Positions 1-11,796 of a stretch of DNA of 64,000 nt are shown here, piece by piece (the stretch's first letter is position 1; each line of letters begins with the position of its first letter). The notes beneath the pieces were generated by a model. It saw nothing but the letters and a program-made list of their open reading frames with translations. It was not told where the DNA came from and made no database searches. The DNA comes from Symsagittifera roscoffensis (Eukaryota; Xenacoelomorpha; Acoela; Convolutidae). A program made the translations under genes and the position numbers. Location of the stretch: positions 98,635,705 to 98,699,704 of the forward strand of contig NC_087062.1 of the NCBI RefSeq assembly GCF_963678635.1. The letters run 5' to 3'.

Positions 1-1474
1 AGGAGCATGACAGAGCAGCGCAAAGCTAGGCAGAACAGCGCTTATGCATGTTCAATAATAGCCTCAGCTTAGAAGTTAGTTTAGATTTGGAGACCTTGAT
101 TGTGCTTACGCATAAAAAAAGATTACGGCGAAGAAGCTTGATTGCTAGAAGTGTGTCAGACGCATTCAAGTAGTTGACTTCTATTTAATCACTTCACGTA
201 TCAAAACAAATTAAAGTTTTTCCTGTTTTAATCTCCTGAATAGCTTGCAACTAGAAGCCAACTTTTGCCAATCAGTTAAAGGCATAGAAAGAACGTTGTT
301 CAAGTCATGAGAAAAAAATGTGTCTAAGTTTCTTTTCTAAAAAATAAATTGAATATACGGCTTATCATTTGAAGCTTTCAATTGGAATTTAAATTTTTCA
401 ACTTTCTACTGCTCGAACCTTTTGCTCCAAAAAATTTAGAAAATGTTGACTGTTCTCATGGCAGAAACTGAATTGATTAAAAATCGAGATTTTTTGCTCC
501 CAAAAACTTCAGAATTTTCCGAACCAAAAAGAGCTATCCACGAAAATCGAGTCATTTCAACTGATTTTTAAGGTCAGCACGCCGATTGATGCGCTCAGTT
601 GAATTCAAATGTGAATTTTCGTCGCTTGCATAGCTGACTTCAGAAAATTGTAATTCTCTCCGCAATAGAGTTCAAGCCATCAAAACGCCTTCAAAAGTTT
701 CAATTTTTTGCTGTCATTGTTTGAAATTGCAAGCTATAAGACAACTTGGCTTGTTCAATTTTTAAATGCTTCATAAACTTACTTCAAAAATTCAAATTTT
801 TTGCGAAATTGTTCGAGCCATCAAATGGATGAACTGTTGTATTCTTTATTCAAGTAAAACCGAAAACTATGGTGTTAAATGGGCTGGTCAGTTTTTAAGA
901 AAATTTTATTTTTACGAAGTAAAGAATGTTTTTGCAAGGCATGTTATTTTTCCCTTTAAAATTACTGTTGAACCATTAACAAATTCCATGCCCAATTTTT
1001 ATTTAGCTTCACATTTAAGGCAAACCTTTCGAATCTCTGCTCTGTATTACCATTAATTAAAGTTATAGAAGCAGTTATAATTGTTTGAACCGGTTTTGTA
1101 ATCCGAAATGAAGACACCACTTGATTGGCAGCTAACTTAAATTTTTATTGTTCATTAATATGGCATTTTTGGGATACTGTTTTGTTTGTAGGTTACAAAC
1201 AAGTTTTTTCCTCTCGAAAACAAATTTATTTATTCAAGTCTTTTGTCATACGGCTCAAAAATTATCTTATTCAAATTTCAATCATTGAACCATAATTCTC
1301 GAATCTGATTAGTTGAAATTAGTTTCAGTGAAAGAAAGTCTGGATATTCAATAAAAAAAGAAACTCTAATTACTAATTTGATAAATTAGGGCCGTATACC
1401 AGAAAAGGCCTTTTGTTTGTTTAAAGCGAGAGGATTTTTTTTCGAAATTTTGGGTGAAAAAGAGTTTTTTGCAG
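1..1474. other. AT-rich non-coding DNA, probably the last intron of the TPR gene
   Basis: I see no supportable gene here. The stretch is AT-rich with short unrelated open frames and ends in a good 3' splice site (a T-rich tract followed by GCAG at 1471-1474), so at least its right part is most likely the intron before the TPR exon. Confidence 0.45.
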
Positions 1475-1638
1475 CTCTTCACATGAACCCAAGTGACCCT
1501 CTGGCGCTGAAGAGACGTGCTGACGTCAGAGGCAAACTAGGAAAGAGAGAGGAGGCGATCGAAGACTACAGTAAAGCCATCGACATCCAGATCAAACTGG
1601 AGAATCTGGACCTCATTCCAAACGCCAACACTCTCTAG
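1475..1638 (+). CDS. Terminal exon of a TPR-repeat protein gene
   Basis: The exon follows a T-rich tract and GCAG and reads about 54 residues to a TAG at 1636-1638. It is GC-richer than its surroundings. The pattern ALHMNPSDPLALKRRADVRG then KLGKREEAIEDYSKAI fits one tetratricopeptide repeat: helix A with the A-L-x-x-R-A spacing, and helix B with the A-I-x-D-Y-x-x-A-I signature. A short non-TPR tail (DLIPNANTL) ends the protein. TPRs are protein-interaction scaffolds, so no specific function follows. The upstream exons are outside the window or unrecognised. The gene converges on the dynein gene, whose stop codon is only about 320 bases away on the other strand. The family member is not identifiable from one exon. 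Confidence 0.75.
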
Positions 1639-1956
1639 CTGGCTAATCTATCTCTATCAAACTCATATCCGAAAACTAACATATCAAACCAACAAAGAAG
1701 AGTCACAATTTTTATTTTACTTCAAAATTCGAATCCATTTTAATATTTCTATTCAATTTAGTAGCTCTTATATCAATCATCCGAAGTTTAGCTATCCGGC
1801 GTTTTTTTTGGTTTTGAAGGAGCTTCGGGTGCCGGTCGAATCGGTTTCAATGGCGTTTTGATGAATTAGTTTTCTTTGCCCTTCTTTTTTAGATCCAATT
1901 ATTGTTTTTTTTTGTCAATTTTAAAAGCCTCAGGCTGATTAAAATCCAATGAACGA
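1639..1956. other. Convergent 3' UTR space between two genes
   Basis: About 320 bases separate the stop codons of the TPR gene (+) and the dynein gene (-). It must hold both 3' UTRs. I see no open frame worth calling. Confidence 0.5.
1711..1716 (-). terminator. Candidate poly(A) signal for the dynein gene
   Basis: TTTATT on the + strand reads AATAAA on the - strand, about 240 bases after the dynein stop codon. Hexamers like this are common by chance in AT-rich DNA, so this is only a candidate. Confidence 0.3.
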
Positions 1957-2149
1957 TCACTCGTGTTTCTCCTCGTCAGATGAGTACGAGTACAAATCGG
2001 AGGCTACTTTGGAGGCCGAAGTGACGTAGGAAGTGGTAGTTGAGTTAGCCCCCACCTGACTACCCCCTGTGGTCTCTGCCCCCCGACTGTGCCCCCCGTC
2101 CTCAAAACTCTTCTCTTGCTGTCCGCATTTAGTCCCCCGATCTGACCTG
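1957..2149 (-). CDS. DNAI3: DNAI3/WDR63-like dynein intermediate chain, last exon
   Basis: On the - strand an acceptor (TTCTTCGACAG) at 2150 opens a frame of about 63 residues to a TGA at 1957-1959. The sequence is GC-rich relative to its flanks and low in complexity: Gly, Ser and Thr rich, then a Ser/Tyr and acidic end (LYSYSSDEEKHE). It joins in phase to the exon at 4712-4897, whose AG plus the first C here makes a serine codon. As I know the family, human DNAI3 ends shortly after the L-E-x-E...L-G motif that lies in the previous exon. This exon would therefore be a lineage-specific, probably disordered C-terminal tail. The phase match and base composition support it; homology does not. Confidence 0.6.
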
Positions 2150-4711
2150 CTGTCGAAGAAAAGAGGTCAATCAAAAAGGGAAATTTAGTTCAATATTTTG
2201 GATCAAGTTATCACCCTCCCCCCAAGTAGACCAAGTCAAGATCCTCCACAACAGCGTTCAATTTAATTTAAGTTTGCTAAGCGCTGCGTGTAAATAGCTC
2301 TATTCTAACTGACTGAAAATTCGAACGGCTTTGAGGTGGAGGATTTTAACTTGGTCCGAAATCTTATGTTTGTATCATGTAAGAAATAGTGTATTATTGA
2401 GCTATCAATTGGTAACGGTTTAATTTTATTAACGAATATATACTAATTTTGAGAACACGCGCGTGTCAAAAAAACTCCCTAATTTATATATCAAAAATTT
2501 TAAAAAGAAATTGTACCATTACTATAACTTAAAAATTTTTAGATATCCGTGACCAAAAAGCCATTTTTGGTGCGCAATCTTCAAAATTAAGCAAAGCGAG
2601 TTGGAAAAGCGTCAATGAAAACAGAAAAAAAAGCGCAGGTTTACTTTTTTTTAAATTCGTAGCTTTCGAATTTCAAAGAAAGTAGAGATGGTCTTGAAAA
2701 TTCATGGTTCGCCCCTTTTTTAACTCTAAACAACTTAAAACCATACAATTTCACTCCCTACTTTTTGTTGCCTTAGCAATTTAACATCGCTACATTTTAA
2801 ACGAATTAAACGAGAGAAATTTTTGCCATTTAAAGCCAGACAAATTCGCGCTACTTAATTCGCGTAAGTTTTGAACAGAAATGACCTTGCAAATGAATTC
2901 AATATAAACGTTTCAAACCAAAATGAAGTGGCCTTGCCAATTTTTTCAATGAATCGTTCCATAATGAACCAAAAACAAGCTATAGTTCAAAGAACTTCAA
3001 AAGCCCTCAAATAATTAGACGTCCTTTGACTAATATGGCCTAATTTTCAGCCGCTATAGAAATTTAAAAAAGGTTTAACCAATGCCAAAAGCCTTAAAAA
3101 CATTATTTTTTAGAATCATTCTTGAACTCAAACTTATGACCTGATCGCTTTGTTAGCTTTTTTTGAACTGTTGGCACATAAACGCAAAGCTGAAGGGTTT
3201 GCCAGCCCGTAGTCCCAACATTGCATCCCGAAAATAAGGGCTGTTGTCCTGGGATTAAATTGCAAAGCCACGAGTCATGTTATTCCGTTTAGTTACGTTT
3301 CCGGGAGTCTGCAAGGAAACGTTTTTTCAAAAGAAGCTGACAAACTTGTAGATAAGAATCTTAAGTAAATTAGGAAGCCTCCTTTTAGCATGTATAACTA
3401 AGATAAACCAAGTTGTTCTGTATGGTATGTGTGTTAATTGCAGGATTAATTTAGTGTGATAAAAGTTAAGATCAGGAATTCATACGGCATTAATTTTAAT
3501 AGTGAATTGACTGGGTGTTAAAAGGTACTGTGTTAAACTGGAAAATAGGAGTTATATTGTTGTCGATTTGAATTGTTTATTAGTGAAATGACTAAGTGTT
3601 AAAATGTACGTTGTTAAACTGTATGTCATTAAATTGTAGGACACCAAAATTTATAATCAACACTTGCATGATAAATTTAACCCTTTTTGAAAAGCTGAGC
3701 TGGGAAATCTAAAAATGGAATTTTACTTTTGAAACAAAATCGACCACGTTTTTCGATACCTTAATTTTTGCTGTTCGATAGTTGATTTTGCCCTCCTTTT
3801 AACAAAATAAATGAACTGAACTTAAAAAAAGTTCGAAAATCAAGCGCCAGAAAATTTAATCAAACCACAAATTTTAAGACTTATCCTGAAAAAAAAATCA
3901 TCGCGACCTATGTAAGAGTCTGAGTTCATTGTTGGCGTCAAGATTGTTTTGAGAAAAGTTTTATAGATCATCGATCAAAAATGAATGTGGTAAAGCATTT
4001 TCAATGGGTAACGGACACTTTTGAACGGCAATCATTTATGATCATACGAGCCCCTCAATTCTTTTCAGAAAACCGTTGCTGCGCCGCTTTATGATTACTT
4101 TTCGTGTTTTTTTTCTGTCCTGGGTAATGTTGCCTCACCCTCAAACAAACATCGTCAGCATCAAACGACCGATCTTCTGCTAGAGAGGCCTAGACTTAAC
4201 CGCTTCACCGCTTAAATAGACTTGATCAAGGTGTTTATGTTTTTGGTAGCTCTTTTGGGCTTAAAACTTTGCTTCAGGCTCAAACAACAAGCATGGATTT
4301 TGGCGTGCCTCAAACTGTTAACCCGGCATTAATTTTTGCTCCTACCGTCGAAGTTAATTGAGCAGAAGAGAAATGGAAAGAGTGCACTCCTAAAAGCTAA
4401 CACAAAAACGAATTTTTGGATCAGGCTAGTATATATACCTCTACAGCGTTTAGGTGGTAAGATATTTATTGCTTCTAATTTAGTATTTTCAGCCAATCAA
4501 ATCGAGTTTTTTTTTACACCCAGCTCTCCGTCAATTTTGATAGACATTAAAAATTGGGGTGGAGTTTTTTGTTAACTTTGGTCTGTTTAATGGGTGTTGA
4601 ACATGTTAACTTAAATTGTTTAATGGGGGTGGGGGCTTGTTGTGATGTTCACGGGGTCTAATATTTGATGGATCTACTTAACGATTGCCCCCCCCTTTGA
4701 AGATTTTCTAC
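2150..4711 (-). other. Intron of the dynein gene with repeat fragments
   Basis: Non-coding. It contains degenerate pieces of the dispersed family called R1 here: a 5'-like piece near 2580-2700 and a 3'-like piece near 3690-3960 (the block around TCGACCACGTTTTTCGATAC and CCTATGTAAGAGTCTGAG). The rest shows no recognisable feature. Confidence 0.5.
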
Positions 4712-4897
4712 CTGTTGTCCTCATCTGCAAATTTGTATATGCCCAACTTGTGCTGCAATTCATACTCCATCTCCAAGTACTCCTGGAACTCCTCCTGTAT
4801 CTTCTGCTGGCCCTCAGCTGCCTCGTCAGACTTGAACAAGTTTGCCAGCTGTTCATTCATGGCCGCGTTGTCCCCCCACTGTCCCGTTTTTACTGGT
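4712..4897 (-). CDS. DNAI3: DNAI3/WDR63-like dynein intermediate chain, penultimate exon
   Basis: About 62 residues. The acceptor is TTTGATTAG ending at 4898; the donor is AACAG|GTAGAA at 4711-4710. It starts with one base and ends with two bases of a codon, matching both neighbouring exons. The peptide carries FKSDEAAEGQQKIQEEFQEY followed by LEMEYELQHKLGIYKFADED. This aligns with the charged, probably coiled-coil C-terminal stretch that follows the WD domain in DNAI3/WDR63, which ends in a Y-L-E-L-E-x(5)-L-G motif in the vertebrate protein as I know it. The preceding intron is 11.5 kb and holds the lyase gene on the other strand. Confidence 0.8.
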
Positions 4898-5264
4898 CTA
4901 ATCAAATATTTACAAACAATCCCATCAGACAACTAGTTGCAAAGCGTTTATGAAGTCAATTACTCCACTGGAACGAGTAAAACCATTAAAACGCGGTTTA
5001 TATGTTTTAGGCTAATGAAGTTTTCTAGGGTTTTATCAAACTAAAAGTGATCAGAAATTTTTCGATTAAATTATTTACAAAAATGAACTCATCAAACTAT
5101 TTCCCAAGGAATAATTCAAAAAAGCAAGCAAACTAGAGCTGTAACAAACGCAAATGCAACAAACACATAAGAATCGCTCGCGTTTAAAAAACGATTGTTG
5201 GTAATTGACGCTAAAAAACGCATTGAAACCATTGAATGATGCAAAAATATCCCATAAAACGAGT

Positions 5265-5495
5265 ATAATGTTTCGCACTTTACTCGAAAGAACTGCCACT
5301 TTTTTCAATCTCTTGCATGTTTTTTTCTGGTAAAACTTATTTTTCTTAGAAAAAGTAAGCTTGCTACATTAAACAACCTTTGATAGAATAATCTTTGAAA
5401 ACTACTGTAAAGCCTTGCGTGTCCTTTCATGTTCTGTGATTGGGGCTTCATCATTTTACTCGTCGCGGGTTGACCAAAACAGCTTATCTTAACAT
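5265..5495 (+). repeat. Dispersed repeat R4, copy 1
   Basis: Shares a string of conserved blocks (CACTTTACTCGAAAGAACT, ACATTAAACAACC, CCTTGCGTGTCCTTT, TTTACTCGTCGCGGGTTGAC) in the same order with the copies near 9085 and 9410. Family unknown; no terminal repeats found. Confidence 0.6.
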
Positions 5496-5509
5496 TTTGT
5501 AGAAATGCT

Positions 5510-5940
5510 GGGATACCTTTCCTCTAAACACGCTCTTACTGTACAGCCATAGAACTTCTCCACTTTATGTCTGTTATAGCGGGGAAATTCCGACACGATA
5601 TTATCCACAATCTCTAAAGAGCTAATTTAGTGGTCAGACTAAATCGGCCGATCAAAGGATTACCCAACTTCCCCCTCCCACGTGATATTCTCTCTTCGGC
5701 TCTTCCTTGCATTTTCAGCTAATTCAGCAAATCGTGGGCACAATATGTAACTTCTTCTTCAATATCCAAGCATATAAAAGTAAATTACAGAGGTCTTAAT
5801 GAGCTAGCTACAATCAAAGTACTTCTATAACCAAGCCCGCGTTTTTTCCGTGCGGCCAGCGCCTCGTTTACTTGCTCGTCAATCATCGCTTGACTTAATT
5901 CCAAACTCTTCAACTTCAAAAACTCAATCCGATAAAATAC
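5510..5940 (-). pseudogene. Decayed coding remnant, possibly from a transposon
   Basis: Two short - strand frames look more protein-like than the background. The frame at 5785-5940 reads LELSQAMIDEQVNEALAARK then KRGLGYRST. The frame near 5490-5625 reads IVDNIVSEFPRYNRHKVEKF and YGCTVRACLEERYP. Charge distribution and amino-acid variety suggest former coding sequence, but stops and frame changes separate them, and neither has a start or convincing splice sites. I do not recognise the family. Confidence 0.25.
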
Positions 5941-6969
5941 TTAACTTTGCTTGCTTAATTGTTCTCTCTAACTTTGGGAACTAACTATTCTTCTAATTAA
6001 TTTCTTCTCTAACCAAATATGAGAACCAACTGTCTGCTCTCTCAGTGCAATTTTTCTGTCATAGGTAGGCTGTATGTAACTTTTTTTGCTATGGTTGTCT
6101 ATTTGAGTTTCAGTTTAGTTATTCTTACGATCGTCACCACAATTGCTGTCACTTATTTTGGTACTCTGGCGCAAAGGAAACTTTCCCGAGGACACTTGTT
6201 ATGAATGCCAAATTCACTATAGATATCACGTCAACACAAATGCCAAAGCAAATATCCAGCTCAATTTCCGCTCAAAATCAGTTATGTTTGCCTTAGCTAA
6301 GCAGCTTCACAAGGGCTAAATTTAAATAGCTAATTAGCCTTCAGACATCCTGGGGCTAGGAGGGGTCTTTTTCAGATGTGCCTACCGTATCTTAAGTTTC
6401 TAATTTTCCAATCTATAACCTAATTCAGTCCAATTTTCTTTCTGTGAGGGGAAGTTAATTCGTCTACTAGGGGTACAAAATGCCGCCTCCTAGGAACTCA
6501 AAAATTATCCTGTCCATCTATTTTGTTTATTAACATAAAATCCCGTGCCGCTTTCATAACATTTATATAAACTGCTAATTTTTTCTGGTATTACTTTTCG
6601 TTGATTTAGTTCAGTGACTAACAATAATCCAATTATCAAAGTTAAGTTCAACCCGATGTCTGCCTAGTTTTAATCTTAATCAATCCAATATTTCAACAGT
6701 GCGACTCAACAGCTATATCCTAATTTTTTCGGGTTCTTTCCCAATGGAAAAATCAATTACACTTAGTTCACCGACTCCAATTTTTGAGGGCTAAGGCTGA
6801 GGATTGAGCAGTTTCCGATGTTATTTCCAAAGTTTAGTACATAATTTTGGTCCTGAATGTCTACAGAGCCACGGGGTGAATTAAACAGAACCCCCGGGAT
6901 CAAAAGGGTCAGTCTTTCATATCCAGTGTAGGAATTTTCTGGGGGTCCTAACTACCAAGTTTAATCGTG

Positions 6970-7022
<53 letters not shown>

Positions 7023-8574
7023 GTGTGTCTAGTGTCTAGTGTCTATTGTTTCCATAAAAAAGTATGCCATTGTTCTATATTTTGTTGGCGTTAAACTGGT
7101 ATTTTTCCCATTTGTTAAAAATTTGCGGTTCAACAGACGGATTTCATTCTAATTATAAAATAACATGGCTCTTGTCACTACCTACCATATCGCTGGGGTT
7201 CTAAACTTATGCTGGTTCTAACTTAAGCTTTACTTAGCTAGGTTGCTTACATTCTCAATTTTGGTCCCTCCGTTAACCGTTAGATACTGAGATCTGATAG
7301 GGACGTTCGATCTCTTCTGGCAACCGTTATCACTTCGGCCAGCAGGGTACGAGAGGTCCGGTTTTTTGAATTCCGGGGTCAATCCATCTCTAGTATCCTT
7401 CCTATGAATTTCATAACGTTAGTTTCTTTAGTTCCCATTCGGTGCGGTTGGGTATGTTGGTCAATTTACTGCTTTTCAAATTTTTACTGGAGGTTGGATT
7501 AATTCTGTAAGGATTCGAACAATTTCAAAACTGGTGACTTAATTGGTTCTGCGTATCGTATTGATTAGTCAATACCAAACTACGTAATATTTAATCTTTT
7601 TACAATATTGCTGCCAATCTCGAAGACAGTTTCTTAGTTTGCCAAAATAGTGTTAGGATCACAGATCCTACAAATTTTCAGTGATAAAAAAAAGCTTTCC
7701 ATACAATTGTAAACATGTTCAGTTTCAAAAATCTTTAAAAAATTTATGATTAGCAATTTTTGTTGAAAGAATTCTTATTATAACCAATTTTTTTAAAAAT
7801 CTGTTTGATGAGCATTTTTTGTTATGATTTATGTGTTTTGTCCAAATTAATGTACATTTGAAGTGTCACCACTAAAATTTTGTATTAAAGGTCACCCAGA
7901 ATTACAACTAGAAACCGGAACACTCTTGTCTATGACTGGAAAATTTCTATTCTAGTAAAAAGTTAGGTAGTTGAAAACTGCAGCATAGTTTTTGCCAAAA
8001 AGTCTTCATAGTCACTTTTGATTCAGTTGCACAAAAACTCAGCCTACGTTTTAGACATAAATGCACAAAAATTTTCATGCATTTGTTTCTCGAAAAAATT
8101 TGTTTGACATTAATGCGGTTTTGTGACGAAAAAAAAACAAAAAAATGTTCCCCAAATTTATGAATTTTTGTTCAATTGTATGACAAGCATTTTTCAATAC
8201 ACTCAATGTTAGGAATTACATGATAACAAATCTTTGAAAACATTTGTATGGCAAGTATATTTTGTTTATAGAGATCAACCCGGCATTATTGTTATATTGA
8301 ATCGTATTTACTTGAGAACATTTTTTTTTCGTTCCGACCACTTCACAAAATGGATGGAAGTAATTAATTCGTAGTTTGTTATTCTTCCAAATTTCGTTCA
8401 ACTCAAAAAAACTTGTTCTATCTTGAAGCTCCAGTTTTTATGATTTAGAATGCGATGAAAATTTCAAAAAATATGTTTTCGTTGTGAAAAGTCAAAACAG
8501 ATCTCATTTTCTTTTATTCCATACTAAATTAGACAATTTCAAAAGAGGTTCTCCTCAAACAAATTTATTTTTAT
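5941..8574. other. Intronic DNA without a recognised gene
   Basis: This lies within the long dynein intron. It includes a (GT)n run and a somewhat GC-richer stretch at 6340-7470 that may be an old repeat. No open frame is convincing on either strand. Confidence 0.4.
6973..7030 (+). repeat. (GT)n microsatellite
   Basis: An almost uninterrupted GT run of about 50 bases, broken once by GC near 7017, followed by three CTAGTGT-like units. Confidence 0.95.
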
Positions 8575-8995
8575 TCACAATTTTGTCTCTATGTTTGTAC
8601 TACTATTACCACTATTACCACTCACTCTAACCTTTTTCACCTAATTCATTTGAACTTTCAAATAAAAAAGTAACAAAAAATTTCAATAGAAAATCAGGAA
8701 ATTGGAGGAAAAAAAAGATTTTATAAAAACTTTTTTTTCTCTAAATTCGCTATTTTTTCTTCAATCAATAGTCAGATTTTTGTAGCAACCGGTTATACTT
8801 GTTAATAAATAAAAGAAATTGCAAATATGTTAACTCTGAATAAACGCCCTCTCAGCATTAAGAGCGACCTATTTGAAGTTCTAACTGCTACTTAAATTTT
8901 TTTTGACCATAGTAAAACGCGTCAAAACCAACTAATGGTACAAAAAGCAAAAAAAAACAAGCAAGATCATTACGCACCTTCTCTTAAAGTCGGAA
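8575..8995 (+). repeat. Dispersed repeat R5, copy 1
   Basis: Shared with 9760-9965: the block CACTCACTCTAACCTTTTTC and, about 240 bases on, a block containing ATTAAGAGCGACCTATTTGA. It ends with TCTTAAAGTCGGAACAATAA, which resembles the end of repeat R2. Confidence 0.5.
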
Positions 8996-9084
8996 CAATA
9001 ATCAAAATAAAATAATCGAAATAAAATGACGTATCTAACAAATTATAGGTTATTTTTCTTCTTTTTGGTTTTCTCATATAAAAG

Positions 9085-9290
9085 CATGTTAAAAGCGCAC
9101 TCGAACGAACTTTGCCATTTTTTCAGTTGCTTGCAAAATTTTTCCTGCGAAACTTTAACTGTCTTCAAAAGCAGGTTTGCAACATTAAACAACCACTGAC
9201 AGAACATCTTTGGAAAAAACTGTAGAACCTTGCGTGTCCTTTTATGGTCTGTGCTTGGGCTTCATCAGTTTACTCATCGCAAGCTGACCA
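9085..9290 (+). repeat. Dispersed repeat R4, copy 2
   Basis: Same ordered blocks as copy 1 (GCACTCGAACGAACTTTGCC, CAACATTAAACAACC, ACCTTGCGTGTCCTTTTATG, TTTACTCATCGCAAGCTGAC). Confidence 0.6.
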
Positions 9291-9409
9291 AAAAAAATTT
9301 TATACATTTTTCATATATCGTTAAATTCATTTTATACTATTCCGAACAGTTCCATGAGCTCGAAGTTCTGGAACTGTTGGAAATTATGTGACAAGAAATT
9401 TTTTATATT

Positions 9410-9605
9410 TATAAATTTTGTATAAAAAGATTTTTTGTTCAAGCTGCGATGAGAAAAATGAGCATGCAACTGTTTTTAGGAGTTGTTGCGAGATTTTCTT
9501 TTCGGAATTTGTTGCTTGGAATAGAAGTGTCCCGAAGTGGCGTGTCCCTTCATGTTGTGTGCTTGAGGTTTTATCATTTTACTCATCACGGGTTGACCAA
9601 AAAGC
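9410..9605 (+). repeat. Dispersed repeat R4, copy 3
   Basis: A more diverged copy; the right-hand half (CGTGTCCCTTCATGTTGTGT and TTTACTCATCACGGGTTGAC) is clearest. An open frame of 122 codons crosses it, but I treat that as chance. Confidence 0.45.
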
Positions 9606-9759
9606 GTATCATGCAATTTTCAGATATGGAAAAACGCTTGTCATAGATTTTCAAACAATTCCAAGATCAAAACATTTTTTGAAAACTCGTTTTTATTATT
9701 TCAGACCAAGTCATTTAATTATTCAACAATTTTATTTCAGTTCATATTTTGGTTATTGG

Positions 9760-9965
9760 GACGTGTTTTATTATCACTCATTCTAACCTTTTTCTTCTAA
9801 TTCAAATGAATTTTCAACAGAAAAATTAAAAATTTGTTTGCTTTTTTTCTGAAATCAGTGGTCAAATCATTCTAGCAACCGGCTATGTTTGTTAATATTT
9901 GAAAAATGAACACTGAGTAAACGCAATCCCATCATTAAGAACGACCTATTTGAAGGTCCAACTAA
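9760..9965 (+). repeat. Dispersed repeat R5, copy 2
   Basis: Carries the CACTCATTCTAACCTTTTTC and ATTAAGAACGACCTATTTGA blocks seen in the copy at 8575-8995, with a shorter spacer. Confidence 0.5.
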
Positions 9966-10069
9966 TTTTTTTCGGCAATGCTCTGTCTGTTTCAAGTTTC
10001 AAAAACTAAAATGACGCTAGCATCATAGTTTCTCAGATCTATTCTAACTCAATACGAATACAACAAGAC

Positions 10070-10597
10070 TGCCCATATCAGGGCGAAACCCTGAATGTTC
10101 CGACTGCCTTTTAAAGTTTATGGAGCAGTAATAACATTAAAAAATTTAAATGTAATAAAACAAAATGAAAGTTTTTTACATAATATTTGAGATTTTTTGC
10201 AAAAATAATCACCCCTCATGCTATATAGAGTACAAAAGAATAGATTTGGCTCCTTGTAACAAATTAATTATGGCAAATAAGCTTTTTTCAACCAATTTGG
10301 AACAATTTCTAGGATGGATTCAATCTCCGCTTACGCGTTATTAGCGCGAAATATATCGCGCGTTAATTCTCCCAAATTGGCCGAAATGGCAATCTTTAAA
10401 CCCCCTTAACATTACGAAAAATGATCACAGGTTAATTATCTTTTCAAAATTGAGCTCAGGACAACAATACTTTTTGAATGGTACAAAAAATATACCATTC
10501 AAAAATAGCTAGTTAAAAGGTCGAAATTTGTCTGAAGAAAAAAAAACCCACCCCGAGCAAAATTATTCCGTTTTTTTTTCGTATCGAAAGTCGGAAC
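10070..10597 (+). mobile_element. Non-autonomous repeat R2, copy 1
   Basis: About 500 bases shared with 12262-12782 over nearly the whole length. The core from GTTCCGACT (10097-10105) to AGTCGGAAC (10589-10597) is bounded by a 9-base inverted repeat, but homology extends about 27 bases further left (AAGACTGC...TCAGGGC). A CG-rich internal palindrome (GCGCGAAATATATCGCGCG) lies near 10350. No coding capacity. A small DNA transposon is likely, superfamily unknown. Confidence 0.6.
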
Positions 10598-11355
10598 AAT
10601 AAAAGAAAAGACTTCAAGTAAGACATATATTTTTTTACAAAAGTGTGAGAGTAAATAAACCAGCCGAAGTATAAACCAACCAAAAATACACGGAGTATAT
10701 AAGCCAGCCAAAAAATTATTTCACGTCAATGAAATTTGGTGGCCAGTCAATGAGCAGGATGGTCAAGAACAGAATGGGTCCAAAAGCAGAAAAACATAAG
10801 AATATCAATTTTTATAAGACAATCTTTTTTTTAATTTATAAAAACAAACTTGATGAAATTAAGCAAGTCATGTTTGATTAATTCATTTTCGTTGGTATTA
10901 TTGACGTTTCTAATAACTGTTTAGTATAAATTAGCCCGTATAAACAATAAAAGTGAATAGTTTTCTGTTTTTCTGCTCTTAGAACATCATCTGCTTATTT
11001 TATAACACTAACCTTATATAACACTTAAGTACATTCGGCTGGTTGATACTTTGGCTGGTTGAAATTCGGCTCTCTTATATACCACCGAAAATTAAAAGCA
11101 CCAATTATATACCAAGTTTTAAAAAATTCGCATTTGAGTGAAGTTGCAAGTTTGAACAAGCAAATAATATATCATATATCCACACGGTCCTGATTGTTTT
11201 TGTTGAAAATAAACTTTACTTTTGTTGCCGTGGTAAGCTTGATAAGTTTCATTATTGACGTTCGACGCCAGATAATTTTGTTTTAGTTCATTTTAATTTC
11301 GATTATTTAAAAATTTTTTCTGCTTGGGGACGTTTGAAAAACTTCGTCATTAAAT
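10598..11355. promoter_or_regulatory. Upstream region of the lyase-hydratase gene
   Basis: About 760 AT-rich bases between repeat R2 and the first ATG of the lyase gene. The promoter and 5' UTR must be here if exon 1 is the first exon. I cannot point to a core element. The start ATG at 11356 has A at -3. Confidence 0.3.
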
Positions 11356-11796
11356 ATGTTTGACTTAATTAGACAATTAAAACATCTGACCGCAACAATT
11401 CAGTTTCGGAAATATCCGAGAGCCAAGGCCTCGCGCTTTTCTCACCCTATCAGGTCATTGTTATTTGCCAAGAAAACTGAATCTGGACTGCTTAAGGCGG
11501 CGGAGTCAAAGTGTGACGTCATTGTTCTCGACATGGAAGACGCCGTTCCCATTTCCGAGAAATCACACATTCGAAAAACTTACGAGAATGCTATTTCGAA
11601 AGGACTTTTCAAATCGCGTCCGCTTTTAGTGCGCATTAATGCAATCGAAGATCACACTGAAATGATTAAAGACGTGGAATCATTTTCAGTTGATCAAGTT
11701 AGTGGATTTGTTTTGCCGAAAATCAGTTGCAAGCAAGACGTTTTTCATGTGGAAGAAGTTATGAATTCATATCATAAAAGAGGGCAAACAACAAAG
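11356..11796 (+). CDS. CitE-type lyase / double-hotdog fusion protein, exon 1
   Basis: 147 codons from ATG to a donor AAAG|GTGATT. The first 30 residues are rich in Arg and Lys with a single acidic residue (D3), as in mitochondrial targeting peptides. The HpcH/HpaI aldolase / citrate-lyase-beta fold then begins. HPIRSLLFAKK corresponds to the R-S-x-L-F strand, VIVLDMEDAVP (56-65) is the family's hallmark D-L-E-D-A loop, and LVRINAI (91-97) carries the substrate-binding Arg (R93). FVLPKI (118-123) is the next conserved strand. Exon 1 ends in phase 0 and exon 2 starts in phase 0, so the barrel continues unbroken across the intron. Confidence 0.85.

Noticed and set aside
3180-3260. Possible tRNA-like GC-richer segment
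   Set aside because: No T-loop consensus (GTTCGAATC type) and no cloverleaf could be drawn.
7346-7361. GGTACGAGAGGTCCGG resembles the sarcin-ricin loop of large-subunit rRNA
   Set aside because: Only about 14 of 16 bases match and neither flank resembles rRNA, so I do not call an rRNA fragment; a covariance-model search would settle it.
9418-9786. 122-codon + strand ORF
   Set aside because: It crosses the end of repeat R4 and into R5, has no motif, and the related copies are not open in the same frame.
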